A stretch of 64,000 bases of DNA from positions 156,229,828 through 156,293,827 of the forward strand of contig OW121740.1 in NCBI GenBank assembly GCA_933228675.1, in the 5' to 3' direction. This stretch comes from Stomorhina lunata. Lineage: Eukaryota; Arthropoda; Insecta; Diptera; Rhiniidae. The translations under genes were made by a program, and so were the position numbers. Shown piece by piece: positions 33,291 to 46,692 of the stretch (position 1 is its first letter; the number at the start of each line of letters is the position of its first letter). The notes beneath the pieces were generated by a model. That model worked only from the letters and a program-made list of their open reading frames with translations, had not been told where the DNA came from and ran no database searches.

Positions 33291-35141
33291 CAACAAAAAT
33301 TTTTAAATAGAAAAATTTTTATAATGAAAATATTCTATAGAAAAATTTTTTATAATGAAAAATTTTTTATACAAAAATTTTTTATAATGAAAAATTTTCT
33401 ATAGAAAAATTTTCTATAGAAAATTTTTTATATTGAAAAATTTTCTATAGAAAAAATTTTTATAATGAAAAATTTTCTATAGATAAATTTTTTATAATGA
33501 AAAATTTTCTATAGAAAAATTTTTTATAATAAAAATTTTCATGATTTTTAAAGAAAATTTCCTATAGAAAAAACTTTTATACCGAAAATTTTCTATGAAA
33601 AATTTTTTATATCGAAAAATTTTCAGTAGAAACATTTTTTATAACAAAATCTTTTTATAACGAAAAATTTTCTATAGAAACATTTTTTATAATGAAAAAC
33701 TTTCTATAGAAAAATTTTTATAATGAAAAATTTTTTATACAAAATTTTTTTATAATGAAAAATTTTCTATAGAAAATTTTTTATAATGAAAAATTTTTTT
33801 ATAGAAAAAATTTTTATAATGAAAAATTTTCTATAGATAAAGTTTTTATAATGAAAAATTTTCTATAGAAAAATTTTTTGCAATAAAAATTTTCATGATT
33901 TTTAAAGAAAATTTCCTATAGAAAGAACTTTTATAGCGAAATTTTTCTATGAAAAACTTTTTATATCGAAAAATTTTCAGAAGAAACTTTTTTATAACAA
34001 AATCTTTTTTATAACGAAAAATTTTTTTATAGAAAAATTTTGTATAATGAAAGATTTTCTTTAGAAAAATTTTTTATAATGAAAAATTTTTTATAGAAAA
34101 ATTCTTTATAATGAAAAATTTTTTAAAGAAAAAGTTTTTATAATGAAAAATTTTCTATAGAAAAATTTTTTATAATGAAAAATTTTCTATAGAAAAATTT
34201 TTTATAATGAAAAATTTTCTATAAAAAAATTTTTTATAATAAATAATTTTCTATAGAAAATTTTTTATAATGAAAAATTTTCTATAGAAAAATTTTCCAT
34301 AGAAAATTTTTTATAATGAAAAATTTGCTACAGAAAAATTTTTTATAATGAAAAATTTTCTATAGAAAAATTTTTTATAATAAAAATTTTCATTATTTTT
34401 AACGAAAATTTCCTATAGCAAAAACTTTTATAGCGAAAATTTTCTATGAAAAATTTTTTATATCGAAAAATTTTCAGTAGAATCATTTTTTATAACAAAA
34501 TCTTTTTATAACGAAAAATTTTCTATAGAAAAATTTTTTATAACGAAAAATTTTCTATAGAAAAATTTTTTATAATGAAAAATTTTCTATAGAAACATTT
34601 TTTATAATGAAAAATTTTCTATAGAAAAATTTTTTATAACGAAAAATTTTCTATAGAAAAATTTTTTATAATTAAAAATTTTCTATAGAAAAATTTTTTA
34701 TAATGAAAAATTTTCTATAGAAATTTTTTTTATTACGAAAAATTATCTATAGAAAAATTTTTTATAATGAAAAATTTTCTATACAAAAATTTTTATTAAG
34801 AAAAATTTTCTATAGAAAAATTTTTTTAAAATGAAAAATTTTCTATAGAAAAATTTTTATAATGAAAAATTTTGTATAGAAAAATTTTTATAAAGAAAAA
34901 TTTTCTATAAAAAATTTTTATAATAAAAAATTTCTATAGAAAAATTTTTATAAAATTTTTTAAAGAAAATTTTTTATAATGAAAAATTTTCTAACGAAAA
35001 ATTTTTTATTATGATAAATTTTATATCGAAAAATTTTTCTAAAAAATAAAAATTTGGTAACGAAAAATTTTTTATGACGAAAAATTTTCAATAGAAAAAT
35101 TTTTACAATGAAAAATTTTCTATACAAAATTTTTTAAAAAA
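33291..35141 (+). repeat. ~31-bp satellite block, TATAATGAAAAA linker, forward
   Basis: Highly regular TTTTTTATAATGAAAAA + TTTTCTATAGAAAA units. A distinctive module (AATAAAAATTTTCATGATTT ... TCCTATAG ... TATATCGAAAAATTTTCAG) recurs at about 33529, 33883 and 34378, showing higher-order structure with unequal spacing. Confidence 0.92.
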
Positions 35142-35300
35142 GTTTTACTGTATTGTATTGCACTAAGATCCCAATTTATTACAATTGTTTATTATTGTAA
35201 TAAATAGATTTTTGATAAAATCGAACAATGTTGGTTAGGAAACCTTTCCTCGCCGCGTTTCGGTGGTTGGTTAGGCCATCTCTTCAGGAGAAGTATACTT
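35142..35300 (-). mobile_element. Retroelement-terminus segment with degenerate hammerhead-like motif
   Basis: Plus strand begins AAAAGTTTTACTGTATTG, with the inverted pair TTTATTACAATTG/ATTGTAATAAA, then GAAACCTTTCCTCGCCGCG. It is homologous to 46693-46920. It is embedded in satellite on both sides. No coding sequence. Confidence 0.65.
35247..35287 (-). ncRNA. Hammerhead ribozyme-like motif, degenerate
   Basis: Minus strand: TCCTC, CTGAAGA (position 7 is free in the hammerhead consensus), possible stem II GATGG/CCACC with one mismatch, GAAA, ACGCGG where the U before the cleavage-site C has become G, then C and GAGGA closing stem I. The loss of the A-U pair at stem III suggests weak or no activity. 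Confidence 0.5.
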
Positions 35301-36375
35301 TTTCCTTACTTTTTTTTATAATAAACAATTTTCTATTATTTATAACAAAAAATTTCAATAGAAAAATTTTTTATAATCAAAAATTTTCTATAGACAATTT
35401 TTTATCAACAAATTTTCTATAGAAATATTTTTTATAATGAAAAATTTTCTATAGAAAAATTTTTTATAATGAAAAATTTTCTATAGAAAAAATTTTTTAT
35501 AATGAAAAATTTTCTGTAGAAAAATTTTTTATAATGAAAAATTTTCTAAAGAAACATTTTTTATAATGAAAAATTTTCTATAGAAAAATTTTTTATAATG
35601 AAAAATTTTTTGTAGAAAATTTTTTATAACAAGAGTTTTTTTTATAATGAAAAATTTTAGATAGAAAAAGTTTTTATAATGAAAAATTTCCAATAGAAAA
35701 ATTTTCTATTGAAAAACTTTTTAAAATGAACAATTTTCTAAAGAAAATATTTTGTAATGAAAATTTTTTATAATTAAATGTTTTTTTTATAACAAAAAAT
35801 TTTCTATAGAAAATTCTTTTATCACAAAAAATTTTCTATAGAAAATTTTTTTATATCGAAAAGTTTTCTATATAATTTTTTTTTAACGAAAAACTTTCTT
35901 TAGACATTTTTTTAATGAAAATCTTTCTATAGATAAATATTTAGAATGAAAATTTTTCAAAAGAAATATTTTTGTAGTAACAAAATTTTTACAGAAAAAT
36001 TTTTTTTATAAAGAAACATTTTTCATAGAAAATTTTTTTTGAAATGAAAAATTTTTTGCAGAAAATTTTTTAAAATGAAAAATTTTCTACAGACATTTTT
36101 TTAATGAGACATTTTCTATAGAAAAATTTTCTATATAAATTTTTTTTATAATGAAAAGTTTTTTATAATGAAAATTTTCTATAGAAAAATTTTTCATAAA
36201 GAAAATTTGTCTAAGAAAAATGTTCCGTGAAATAAATAATTAATAACAAAAAAAATTTTAACGAAAATTTTCTATAGCAAAATTGTTTAAAGGTTTCAAT
36301 AGAAATCTTTTAAAAACGAAAAAATCTCTAAAGAAAAATTTGTATAACGAAAAGTTTTGGAAAAGAGAAAGATAC
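35301..36375 (+). repeat. ~31-bp satellite block, TATAATGAAAAA linker, forward (continuation)
   Basis: Same unit type as 33291-35141, so the retroelement segment probably interrupts one array. The block becomes irregular after about 35760. The frame at 35228-35422 spans the junction and is spurious. Confidence 0.88.
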
Positions 36376-37440
36376 AACTAAAAAATGTTGTGTGTTTTGT
36401 AAAGACGATAATTTTCGCTTTATTTTAATATTTTGCAAAGACACTATAATTCGTATTTATTTTGATTTGCAACTTTGATCTACAGGGTGGTTTTTGACCT
36501 GTGTAGAATTAGGGATACCCTCTAGATAATTTTTTCTAGAGAAAACTTTTTATAACAAAATATATTCTATACAAAAATTTTTATTACAAAAAATTTTCGT
36601 GAGTTCGAGTCGGGCTGGTTGTAAACTAAAATTAATTTCTTTCAAAAAATGTTCCATTCAAAAACTTTTACAACAAAAAAATGTTATTACTAAATTTATT
36701 ATTTTATAAACATTGATCTTATTTATCGCTTAAAACTTCTGCCACAATGTATTTATATATTTCACTTTAAAACCTCAAGATCCTAAGCATAAGAAATAAA
36801 CATACATTTTCCCTGCAATGCGGAAATCCACATGTAATAAATGATCAAATTACATAAAGAATAAAAAAGTACTTTTCCCCAGAAAATAACTAAATTGATG
36901 ATTTATTCACCAGCTACAAGAATTAAACCCTCGATAAATTCTTACAAAACTTTCGCCACTAATGATGATTCATTAACAATTTAGTCACTAAAAGCTGAGT
37001 GCAACAGAAATGCCAAGAAGAAAAATCCCCAGCATATAAGTAATAAAGTTTTGCAAGTAAAACTTTTTATAAGAAGATCCCTTTTTTATTCACTAAAATA
37101 TCGAATAAAAGAACCAAAGCGAAACAAACAGCGACAAATAACCGTGAAATTTCTGAAAAATCGCAGCAAAAGAAATAATTTAATAACGATACGATATTTG
37201 TTCATGTTAATTTGAAATACGATCATAAAGATCTTCTGATTTTCTGTTTGGGGAGAGCAGAGTGATCATTCGATTGTAACACTTGTGTTTGTATAGGATT
37301 GGGGAAAGAGGATCCTTATCATGTTTTAGCTTTGGATAAAAGCACGCAATGCGTAAACTTTTCATATGTTGCAAAAAAAAGACTTTTGTACAAAACATAT
37401 TAAATACATTTTTCAAATGTATCCGAATATATTGAAAACA
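36376..37440. other. Intergenic with a retroelement-terminus fragment and short satellite
   Basis: 36484-36530 (GTGTAGAATTAGGGATA) is an inverted relative of 46853-46895, i.e. of the region just outside the hammerhead motif. Satellite-like units occupy about 36525-36600, followed by TGAGTTCGAGTCGGGCTGG, weakly like a tRNA T arm. 36700-37440 is unique with no supported gene. Confidence 0.45.
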
Positions 37441-38935
37441 AAATTAAATTTGTAAAATTTTTCTATAAAATATTTGTACAACGAAAATTTTTCCATAGAA
37501 AAATTTTAATACCGAAATTTTTCCATGGAAAAATGTTAATACCGAAAATTTTCTATAGAAAAATTTATAACGAAAAATTTTCTATAAAAATAGTTTTGCA
37601 ACGAAAAATTTTTTATAAAAAAATTTTCTATAGAAAAATTTTTTATAGAAAAATTTTTTATAGAAAAAATGTCTCTAGAAAAATTTTTTAAACGAAAAAA
37701 TTTAATAACAAAAAACTTTGTATAGAAAAATTTTTATAACAAAAAATTTTATATAGGAACATTTTTAAAGCGAAACAATTTTATAACGAAAAATTTTTAA
37801 AAGAAAAATTTTTATAACGAAAAATTTTCTATAGAAAAAATTTTATAACGAAAAATTTTCTATAGAAAAATTTTTATAACGAAAACTTTTCTATAGAAAA
37901 ATTTTTATAACGAAAAATTTTCTATAGAAAAATTTTTATAACGAAAAATTTTCTATAGAAAAATTTTTATAACGAAAAATTTTCTATAGAAAGATTTTTT
38001 TAACGAAAAATTTTCTATAGAAAAATTTTTTTTAAAGAAAAATTTTCTATAGAAAAAGTTTTATAACGAAAAATTTTCTATAGAAAAATTTTTATAACGA
38101 AAAATTTTCTATAGAAAAATTTTTATAACGAAAAATTTTCTATAGAAAAAGTTTTATAACGAAAAGTTTTCTGTAGAAACATTTTTTTAACGAAAAGTTT
38201 TCTATAAACTTTTCTATAGAAAAATTTTTTTAACGAAAAATTTTCTATAGAAAAATTTTTTTACCGAAAAACGAAAAATTTTCTATAGAAACATTTATAT
38301 AACGACAAATTTTCTATAGAAAAATTTTTAAAATGAAAAATTTTTAATAGAAAAATTTTTATATCGTAAATTTTTCTATAGAATAATTTTTATAGCGAAA
38401 ATTTTTGTATAGAAAAATTTTTATATCGAAAATTTTTGTATAGAAAAATTTTCTATAGAAAAATTTTTATATCAAACATTTTTCTATAGGAAAAATTTTT
38501 ATATCAAACATTTTTCTATAGAAACATTTTTATAACGAAGAATTTTCTATAGAAAAATTTTTATAACGAAGAATTTTCTATAGAAAAATTTTTATAATGA
38601 AAAATTTTCTATACAAAAATTTTCTACAGAAAGAAAAAACATTTTGGAATATAAAATTTTTAAAAATGTATATATTAATGTTTGACAATTTTTCGATACT
38701 AGAATTTTTCTATCGAAAAATTTTTAGTGTCGAAAATTTTTTATATTAGGATTTTTTTTAAAAGTAAATTTGCGATACTAAATTTCCTAAATAATATTAT
38801 TCTTAAACAATTTTTATAAAAAATTTTCGATACTTAAAATTTTGTATAGAAAATTTTTGATATTAACATTTTTCAATAGAAAATTTTTTGTATAAGAATA
38901 AAAAATTTTTTGTATAAGAATAAAAAATTCGGGAA
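37441..38935 (+). repeat. ~30-bp satellite block, TATAACGAAAAA linker, forward
   Basis: Tandem TTTTTATAACGAAAAA + TTTTCTATAGAAAA units, most regular at 37820-38200, decaying after 38340 into TATATCG and CGATACTA linkers. Confidence 0.92.
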
Positions 38936-40130
38936 TCCTATAATTGAATCAAATCAACTATTACACAAAATCTAGTTTTTGCCAGATTTGCTTAAAAACC
39001 CATGAATCATGTGCGGTTTTTGGGTCAAAATACTTTACAACAATTAAAAGAATTAAATAATTGATTAAACTTAATTAATAGCTTTATCAGCCACAAGAAG
39101 AAAAATCCCAACAAAATTGTATTTTCTGGCTAAAACTCAATTATGGCCAATAACCTTTTTTCTTATCATTAATGGGTATCATTTGGTAACTAAATGAGTC
39201 ATAAAGTCGCAATTTCTTTAGAAATTCTTTAAAGTTCTTTTTTTGTATCTGAATTTAGGCGTTAAACTCACTCCCATTCGATTAAAACAAGATTTTGGTT
39301 GTCTCTATTACGAAAACGTTATGTTAATTAATTTCAAAAATTTCTTTTTAACTAAATATTTAAAATATGAATTAATTAAATATCTATAACTTATCATTTA
39401 CAATCAAAATCTTTTAGCAAAACATGTGAGTATTAATAATTTTCAAAAAAAAGGTTAATAAACTTTGGCAACAAAATTTCATATTCTAAGAATATTACTT
39501 AAACGTTTTATTTCAAATAAATTTTAGTTTAAAGCAGAATCTTTGGATTTAAACTTAAGATAATAAGAATTGCAATTTTTAAAACGCTTAAGTGGATTTC
39601 AAATTAAAAGGAAAATTAATTTTGAATTTAAAAGGGTCCCAAAATTTTTGAAGCAAAGGAAATCAAATTTTAAGTAACATCTGCATATATTTTTTTTAAA
39701 TAATTTGGGGGTCTTCTTAAAATCACAAAGGGCAATAACTTCTTTTTAATGGTTTTAAGAAGCCGACAAAGGAACTTTTTCTAGAATATGACAAATTAAC
39801 CTTGAACTTATAAATGTCTGAAATGCAATTTTTGCTCAATTTAAATTTAAAATTCTTTAAAAGTTTGACAGACCAAGAAATGCCTTAAATAATTAATTAG
39901 TGGGAATTGTTTAATACAGAAACTGTTACTAAGTTAAATGAAGTTTGTATCTTTCTGTAGAATCTTAAATTTTTAATTTCTACTTGTTCCCGAGAATTTA
40001 ATATAAATCAAATAATTAAAACAATTGTATTCGCTGAAGTTTGGTCAGTTAAATATTATTTCAAAAAATTTTAATTTAAAGTTTTTGAAATTAAAATTTC
40101 AACAAAAAATACTTTCGAAATATTATAGTA
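38936..40130. other. Intergenic, no gene seen
   Basis: A+T-rich unique sequence without frames above background. Confidence 0.5.
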
Positions 40131-42360
40131 CGTATATACAAATTTTATATCCAAATATTCTCGATACAAACATTTTCTATAAAAAATTTTTATAACGAAA
40201 ATTTTTTTATAGAAAATTTTTATAACGAAAAATTTTGTGTAGAAAAATTTTTATAACGAACAATTTTGTGTAGAAAAATTTTTATAACGAACAATTTTTT
40301 TATATTGAAAACAATTCTATAAAAAATTTTTTATAACAAAAAATGTTTATAATGAAAAATTTTCAATAGAAAAAAATTTTTATAATGAAACATTTTTTAT
40401 AAAAAAAATTTTTGTTAACCAAAATTTTTCTTTAGAAAAATTTTTTTATAACAAAAAATTTTCTTTAGAAAATTTTTTTTATAACGAAAAATTTTCTTTA
40501 GAAAAATTTTTTTATAACGAAAAATTTTCTATAGAAAAATGTTTATAACGAAAAATTTTTTATAGAAAAATGTTTATATAACAAAAAATTTTCTTTAGAA
40601 ACATTTTTTTATAACGAAAAATTTTCGTTAGTAATATTTTTTTATAACGAAAAATTTTCTATAGAAAAATTTTTATAACGAAAAATTTTCTATAGAAAAA
40701 TTTTTATAACGAAAAATTTTCTATAGAAAAATTTTTAGAGCGAAAAATTTTTTATAGAAAAATTTTTATAACGAAAAATTTTCTATAGAAAAATTTTTAT
40801 AACGAAAAATTTTCTATAGAAAAATTTTTATAACGAAAAATTTTCTATAGAAAAATTTTTATAACGAAAAATTTTCTATAGAAAAATTTTTATAACGAAA
40901 AATTTTCTATAGAAAAATGTTTATAATGAAAAATTTTCTATAGAAAATGTTCATAACCAAAAATTTTCTTTAGAAAAATTTTTTTACGACGAAAAATTTT
41001 CTATAGAAAAATGTTTATAACGAAAAATTTTTTATAGAAAAATGTTTATATAACAAAAAATGTTCTTTAGAAACATTTTTTTATAACGAAAAATTTTCGT
41101 TAGTAATATTTTTTTATAACGAAAAATTTTCTATAGAAAATTTTTTATAACGAAAAATTTTCTATAGAAAATTTTTTATAACGAAAAATTTTCTATAGAA
41201 AAATTTTTATAACGAAAAATTTTCTATACAAAAATTTTTATAACGAAAAATTTTCTATAGAAAAATTTTTATAACGAAAAATTTTCTATAGAAAAATTTT
41301 TATAACGAAAAATTTTCTATAGAAAAATTTTTATAACGAAAAATTTTCTATAGAAAAATTTTAATAACGAAAAATTTTCTATAGAAAAATTTTAATAACG
41401 AAAAATTTTCTATAGAAAAATTTTTATAACGAAAATTTTTCTATAGAAAAATTTTTTTATAACGAAAAATTTTCTATAGAAAAATTTTATAACGAAAAAT
41501 TTTCTATAGAAAAATTTTTTTATAACGAAAAATTTTCTATAGAAAAATTTTTGTAACGAAAAATTTTCTATAGAAAAATTTTTATAACGAAAATTTTTCT
41601 ATTGAAAAATTTTTATAAAGAAAAATTTTCTATAGAAAAATTTCGGTAACGAAAAATTTTCTATAGAATAATTTTTATAACGAAAAATTTTCTTTAGAAA
41701 AATTTTTTATAACGAAAAATTTTCTTTAGAAAAATTTTTTTATAACGAAAAATTTTCTATAGAAAAATTTTATAACGAAAAATTTTCTATAGAAAAATTT
41801 TTTTATAACGAAAAATTTTCTATAGAAAAATTTTTGTAACGAAAAATTTTCTATAGAAAAATTTTTATAACGAAAAATTTTCTATAGAAAAATTTTTATA
41901 ACGAAAAATTTTCTTTAGAAAAATTTTTATAACGAAAAATTTTCTATAGAAAAATTTTTATAACGAAAAATTTTCTATAGAAAAATTTTTATAACGAAAA
42001 ATTTTCTATAGAAAAATTTTTATAACGAAAAATTTTCTATAGAAAAATTTTTATAACGAAAAATTTTCTATAGAAAAATTTTTATAACGAAAAATTTTCT
42101 ATAGAAAATTTTTTATAACGAAAAATTTTCTATAGGAAAATTTTTATAACGAAAAATTTTCTATAGAAAAATTTTTATAACGAAAAATTTTCTATAGAAA
42201 AAATTTTATAACGAAAAATTTTCTATAAAAAAAAAAATTTATAACGAAACATTTTCTATAGAAAAATTTTGATAGCGAAAAATTTTCTATTGAAATTTTC
42301 TATAGAAAATTTTTTTTAAATAAAAATTTTAAAATGAAAATTTTTTTCTTATAAAAAATC
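40131..42360 (+). repeat. ~30-bp satellite block, TATAACGAAAAA linker, forward
   Basis: The most homogeneous satellite block. Units are nearly identical over 40650-40920, 41130-41450 and 41830-42200. A module with ATATAACAAAAAATTTTC and TTTTCGTTAGTAATATTTTT occurs at 40575 and again about 472 bases later. The linker is shared with 37441-38935, although 1.2 kb of unique DNA separates them. Confidence 0.93.
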
Positions 42361-43242
42361 TTTAATAATTTCTTAGATTTGGTGGGAAACTCTCCAATGA
42401 TTTGTCTCTCTAAAGGTTTAGAGAAATGGATAGATTGATTAATAAACTAAATGGATGATTATTGAAAAAAATAAACGTATAAGTCTTTAAGCCTGTTTTT
42501 AGTTTATGCTGTTGACTTCAACTAATATCGATATTAGTTATTAAAAACTAATCAGATGGTTTGTACAACATTTTTAATTTATTATTATAATTTTTTGTGC
42601 TACTTGTTAAGCGAGGGACTACATGCTAGGAAACTAACCATAAAAAGGGTTTAAACAAATTCTCTGGCTACTTGATGCGCTTGAACTTAGTTACTTACTT
42701 ACACTAGATCGTCATTATCAGTTTTATTATCAACAACGTCATCATAAGCTGCTGAATGTTTAGAAAACCTTTTATTAAATAAATAAATAAACAAGAACCT
42801 AAAACAAATTGTTAAAGAAATAAAAAAGAAGTTTTTTTATCAGAATAAATGGAAGCAAAAGGAATGAAAGACAATCTAGAAGTTTATTAAAAGATACACG
42901 TACACGACATCATGTGATGGGCATTATTTTAGCAGTTGTTCTGCTCCACTCAGTTCAACTCCAACTGAATGCCTTTTTTCTATTCATATTTTTTTAGTTT
43001 TGCTTCCAGGATGGATTTTTTTTTTCATGAAGTTTTTTCCTTTAGTTAATTTTTTCTGGAGTTACGTGAAGTGATGAAGGAGCTGAATTAAAGGTAAGAT
43101 TTTCCTTGCCGAGTTTCATTTGTTTTTAGTTTTTTTTATTATGTTTTTAATAAAGTTCTGAAATATGTAACTTAAAAAAAAAACACACACATGCTTTTAT
43201 GTTAAGTACGAGGGTTGTCAGATGCGAGAGTTAACTTAGACT
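42361..43242. other. Intergenic, no gene seen
   Basis: Contains CAACTAATATCGATATTAGTT (palindromic, near 42518) and otherwise unique A+T-rich sequence. Confidence 0.45.
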
Positions 43243-44715
43243 AGAAAGACTATGACTAGAAACGCCATGATTCGTCAGACTTTAACTAGTCAGACTATGA
43301 CTAGACGGACTTTGAAGAGACCGATTAGACAAATTATAAAGAGTCAGACTATGGGTAGTCAGGCTATGACTAGTCAGATTATGTCTAGTCAGGAAATGAC
43401 TAGTCAGACAGTGACTAGTCAGGCAATAGCTAGACAGATTATGAAAAGTCAGACTATGACTGGTCAGACTATAACTAGTCAGACTATGATTAGTCAGGCT
43501 AGTCAGATTATTACTAGTCAGACTATGACTAGACAGACTATAAAAAGTCAGACTATGGCTAGTCAGATTATGAGTAGATAGACTATGACTAGTCAGACTA
43601 TCACTAGTCCGACTATGACTAGGCAGGCTGTAAAGAGTCAGACAATGGCTAGTCGGATTATGCCTAGTCAGGCAATGACTAGTCAGACTATGACTGGTCA
43701 GACAATGACTATTCAGGCAATGGCTAGACTGACTATGGAGAGTCAGACTTTAACTAGTCAGACTATGACTACGGACTTTGAAGAGACCTATTAGACAAAT
43801 TGTAAAGAGTCAGACTATGGGTAGTCAGGCTATGACTAGTCAGATTATGTCTAGTCAGGAAATGACTAGTCAGACAATGACTAGTCAGGCAATAGCTAGA
43901 CAGATTATGAAAAGTCAGATTATGACTAGTCAAATTATGACTAGATACACTATAAATAATCAGACTATAACTAGATAATTAGTCAGACTATGATTAGTCA
44001 GGCTAGTCAGATTATTACTAGTCAGACTATGACTAGACAGACTATAAAAAGTCAGAATTTGGCTAGTCAGACTATGAGTAGATAGACTATGGCGAGTCAG
44101 ACTATCACGACTATCACTAGACAGGCTATAACGAGTCAGACAATGGCTAGTCGGATTATGTCTAGTCAGGCAATGACTAGTCAGACTACAACTAGTCAGA
44201 CAATGACGAATCAGGTGATGGCAAGTCTGACTAGTTATAGTTATAGATATGATTAGAAAAACTATCAAGAGTCAGACTATGAAGAACCAGACTATGACTA
44301 CTAACACTATCACTGGACCAACTATGGCTAGTCAGAACATTTCTAGATGGACTATGAAAAGTCTGATTATGACTAGTCAGACAATAACTAGTCAGCCTTT
44401 GACTAGTCAGAAAGACTACGCTTACGACTAGTCAGACTTTAATTATTAAGACTGTCAGTCTATGACTAGAAAGACATTGACTAGTCAGACAATATCTAGG
44501 CAGACAATAAAGACTCTGACTATGGTTAGTCAGACTATGACAAGTAAGACTATGGCTAGTCATAGTCGGACTAGTTAAGGCTATGGCCAACCAGACCAAG
44601 GCTTTTCAGATAATGAGTAGAAAAACTACGACTTGTCAGACTTTCATTAGTCAGACTATGACCATAGTGACTTGTCAGACTCTAGCTAGTTAAACTATAA
44701 TTATCATCTATCTCA
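43243..44715 (+). repeat. 15-bp minisatellite, consensus ACTAGTCAGACTATG
   Basis: About 95 degenerate units over 1.47 kb. The 15-bp period keeps frames open and yields spurious peptides of TSQTM pentamers on the plus strand (43252-43581, 43585-43794, 43778-43978). A larger duplication is visible: the segment starting GGACTTTGAAGAGACC at 43307 recurs at 43773 (offset 466), followed by the same variant units (GGTAGTCAGGCTATGAC, TCTAGTCAGGAAATGAC). It is unrelated to the A+T satellite. Confidence 0.93.
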
Positions 44716-45975
44716 GAAAATGTTTTTTGAAACTTCCGAGATCACTCTCGCTTTACCTGTACTACATACAATCTGTATGTAGAACATTCCGACATCTATC
44801 TATCTATCTATCTGCAGCAAGAACAACATGTGAGGCATGTACTGTTGCATGTTTTCATGATACATAAAGTTTTTCTTGCTGCGTGTGTGATTTATTTTTT
44901 TGCAATTTTTATGCCCTACACAAACACAACCAAAGAAGAATAGCCCTGAATATTAAATAGTTTATGATGATGACTAGGATGATGATAATGATGACGATGA
45001 TTATACTATGATTACAGCCAACATTTAATGTAGGGTATCAAATTATCATGTTTGATCGACTAGATGTTTGAGCTGGACATCTAAAGTAAAATAAAGGTAA
45101 GACGTTCATACGTGTTTTTTTTTCTCGCTGTCAGTTTTCATACGAATAGTTCAAAGTCTATGTGAAATTTATTAAAAATAACGTGCAACTTGCTTTGCTG
45201 TGGCATTTAATCGTATTGTATAAGCAAATGTCTGCAGATCTTGCCACATTTTACTCACGCATCATTTTTATTATTTTTCCTACGTTCCTCCACAAACTAT
45301 TTTTAGATTTGAATTTTTTGCTGTTTTTAACCAAAATGTTAAATAGTTTTGGTAAGTTGTTGAACAACTTCTTAAGGCCGTAATCTTTTAAAAAGTTTAA
45401 ATTTAAAACTTAACTGGACATACAATATTTTAAGTTTTTCAATTCTTTTCATTTTACGTTTCTCTATTTCACTGGATCATTAATTTTCATGAGTTCCGCG
45501 TAGGAAAGTTCAGATTTTCCAAATTGCTGACTTTAACTAATCATTTATAATACGAGTAGATACGTACAATATGAGTATTTATGTTATGTTGAACACAGAT
45601 CAGATCATCTTAGAATATTATTTTAAATCGAGAAGCATTCGAACCTGTTTCTTCTACAGTAAAAACTAGAGATCATTTATTGTTGAGTGTTTGGGGGGAT
45701 ATGAAGTGTAATTGGTTTTAACGCCCTTTCCAGAGGTGTTGATCCTACGCAGAATAATTTGTATGTTACTCGTAGCTGTTATTATAAATGACCATGAAGA
45801 AGTTAACATTAACGGATTTTCTGCATTTATTGCTTAACTCGGTGAGGTGTTACGGTCATTATCATTTAACATGTAATTTACAAAATACCAAAAACTGAGA
45901 TAGAACGTTTTGTGATGAGCTTAAGAACTCCTTTATTTATTTATTTGTTCACTTGCTATTGAATACTTGCATTAA
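44716..45975. other. Intergenic with two microsatellites, no gene seen
   Basis: (ATCT)n at about 44795-44813 and ATGATG-rich sequence at 44960-45015. A 73-codon hydrophobic frame at 45162-45383 has no identifiable domain; its Phe/Leu richness fits A+T bias. Confidence 0.4.
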
Positions 45976-46692
45976 CAATTTTTCATTACAAAAATTTTTG
46001 TAATGCAAGAGTTCTCTATAGAAAATTTTTAATAACGAAACATTTTCTATAGAAAAAGTTTTAGAACGACAAAATTTTAAATTAATCGAATATTATAAAA
46101 TTTATCAATACATTTTTTTTCTAATAAAAATTTGTCAACAAACATTTTTTCTTTTACAAATTTCTCTATATAAATTTTTTTGCTCTACAAATTTCTTCAT
46201 AGAAAATTTTTCTTTTTTAAAATTTTTTGTTAATAAAATTTTCGATAGAGAAATATTAAGAACAATAAAATAATAAAACATTTTCAATAGAGAAATATTT
46301 ATAACAAAAAATTTTCGATAGAGAAATTTTTATAACGAAAAATTCTATATAGAGATATTTTTATAACGAAAATTTTTCCTTAATAAATTTTTGTTTCGAA
46401 TAATCTTTTATACTTACTACAACGAAAAATTCTCTATAGTGACATTTTAAGAACGAAAAATTCTCTATAGAAAATTTTTTACAACAAAAAATTCTATATA
46501 GAAAATTTTTTACAACAAAAAATTCTATATAGAAAAATTTTTGGTACGAAAAATTCTCTATAGAAACATTTTTATAACAAAAAAATTTTCTATAGGTAAA
46601 TTTTTATAGAGAATTTGTATATAGAAAAATTTTAATTACGAAAAATTTTATATAGAAAAATTTTATATAGAAAAATTTTCAAAAGGAAAAAT
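45976..46692 (+). repeat. ~30-bp satellite block, TATAACGAAAAA linker, forward, degenerate
   Basis: Loose units of CTATATAGAAAAATTTTTAT and ACGAAAAATTCTCTATAG. It runs without a gap into the retroelement segment at 46693. Confidence 0.82.

Noticed and set aside
36596..36625. tRNA T-arm-like GAGTTCGAGTCGGGC
   Set aside because: B box imperfect and no tRNA-like sequence around it; kept only as a note in the intergenic entry.
37207..37416. Minus frame with DPLSPILY, like the reverse transcriptase motif QGDPLSP
   Set aside because: Only about eight residues match; nothing before or after fits an RT fold, so chance or an unrecognisably decayed LINE.
45162..45383. 73-codon Phe/Leu-rich frame resembling a membrane protein
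   Set aside because: Composition explained by A+T bias; no family motif, no conserved neighbour.
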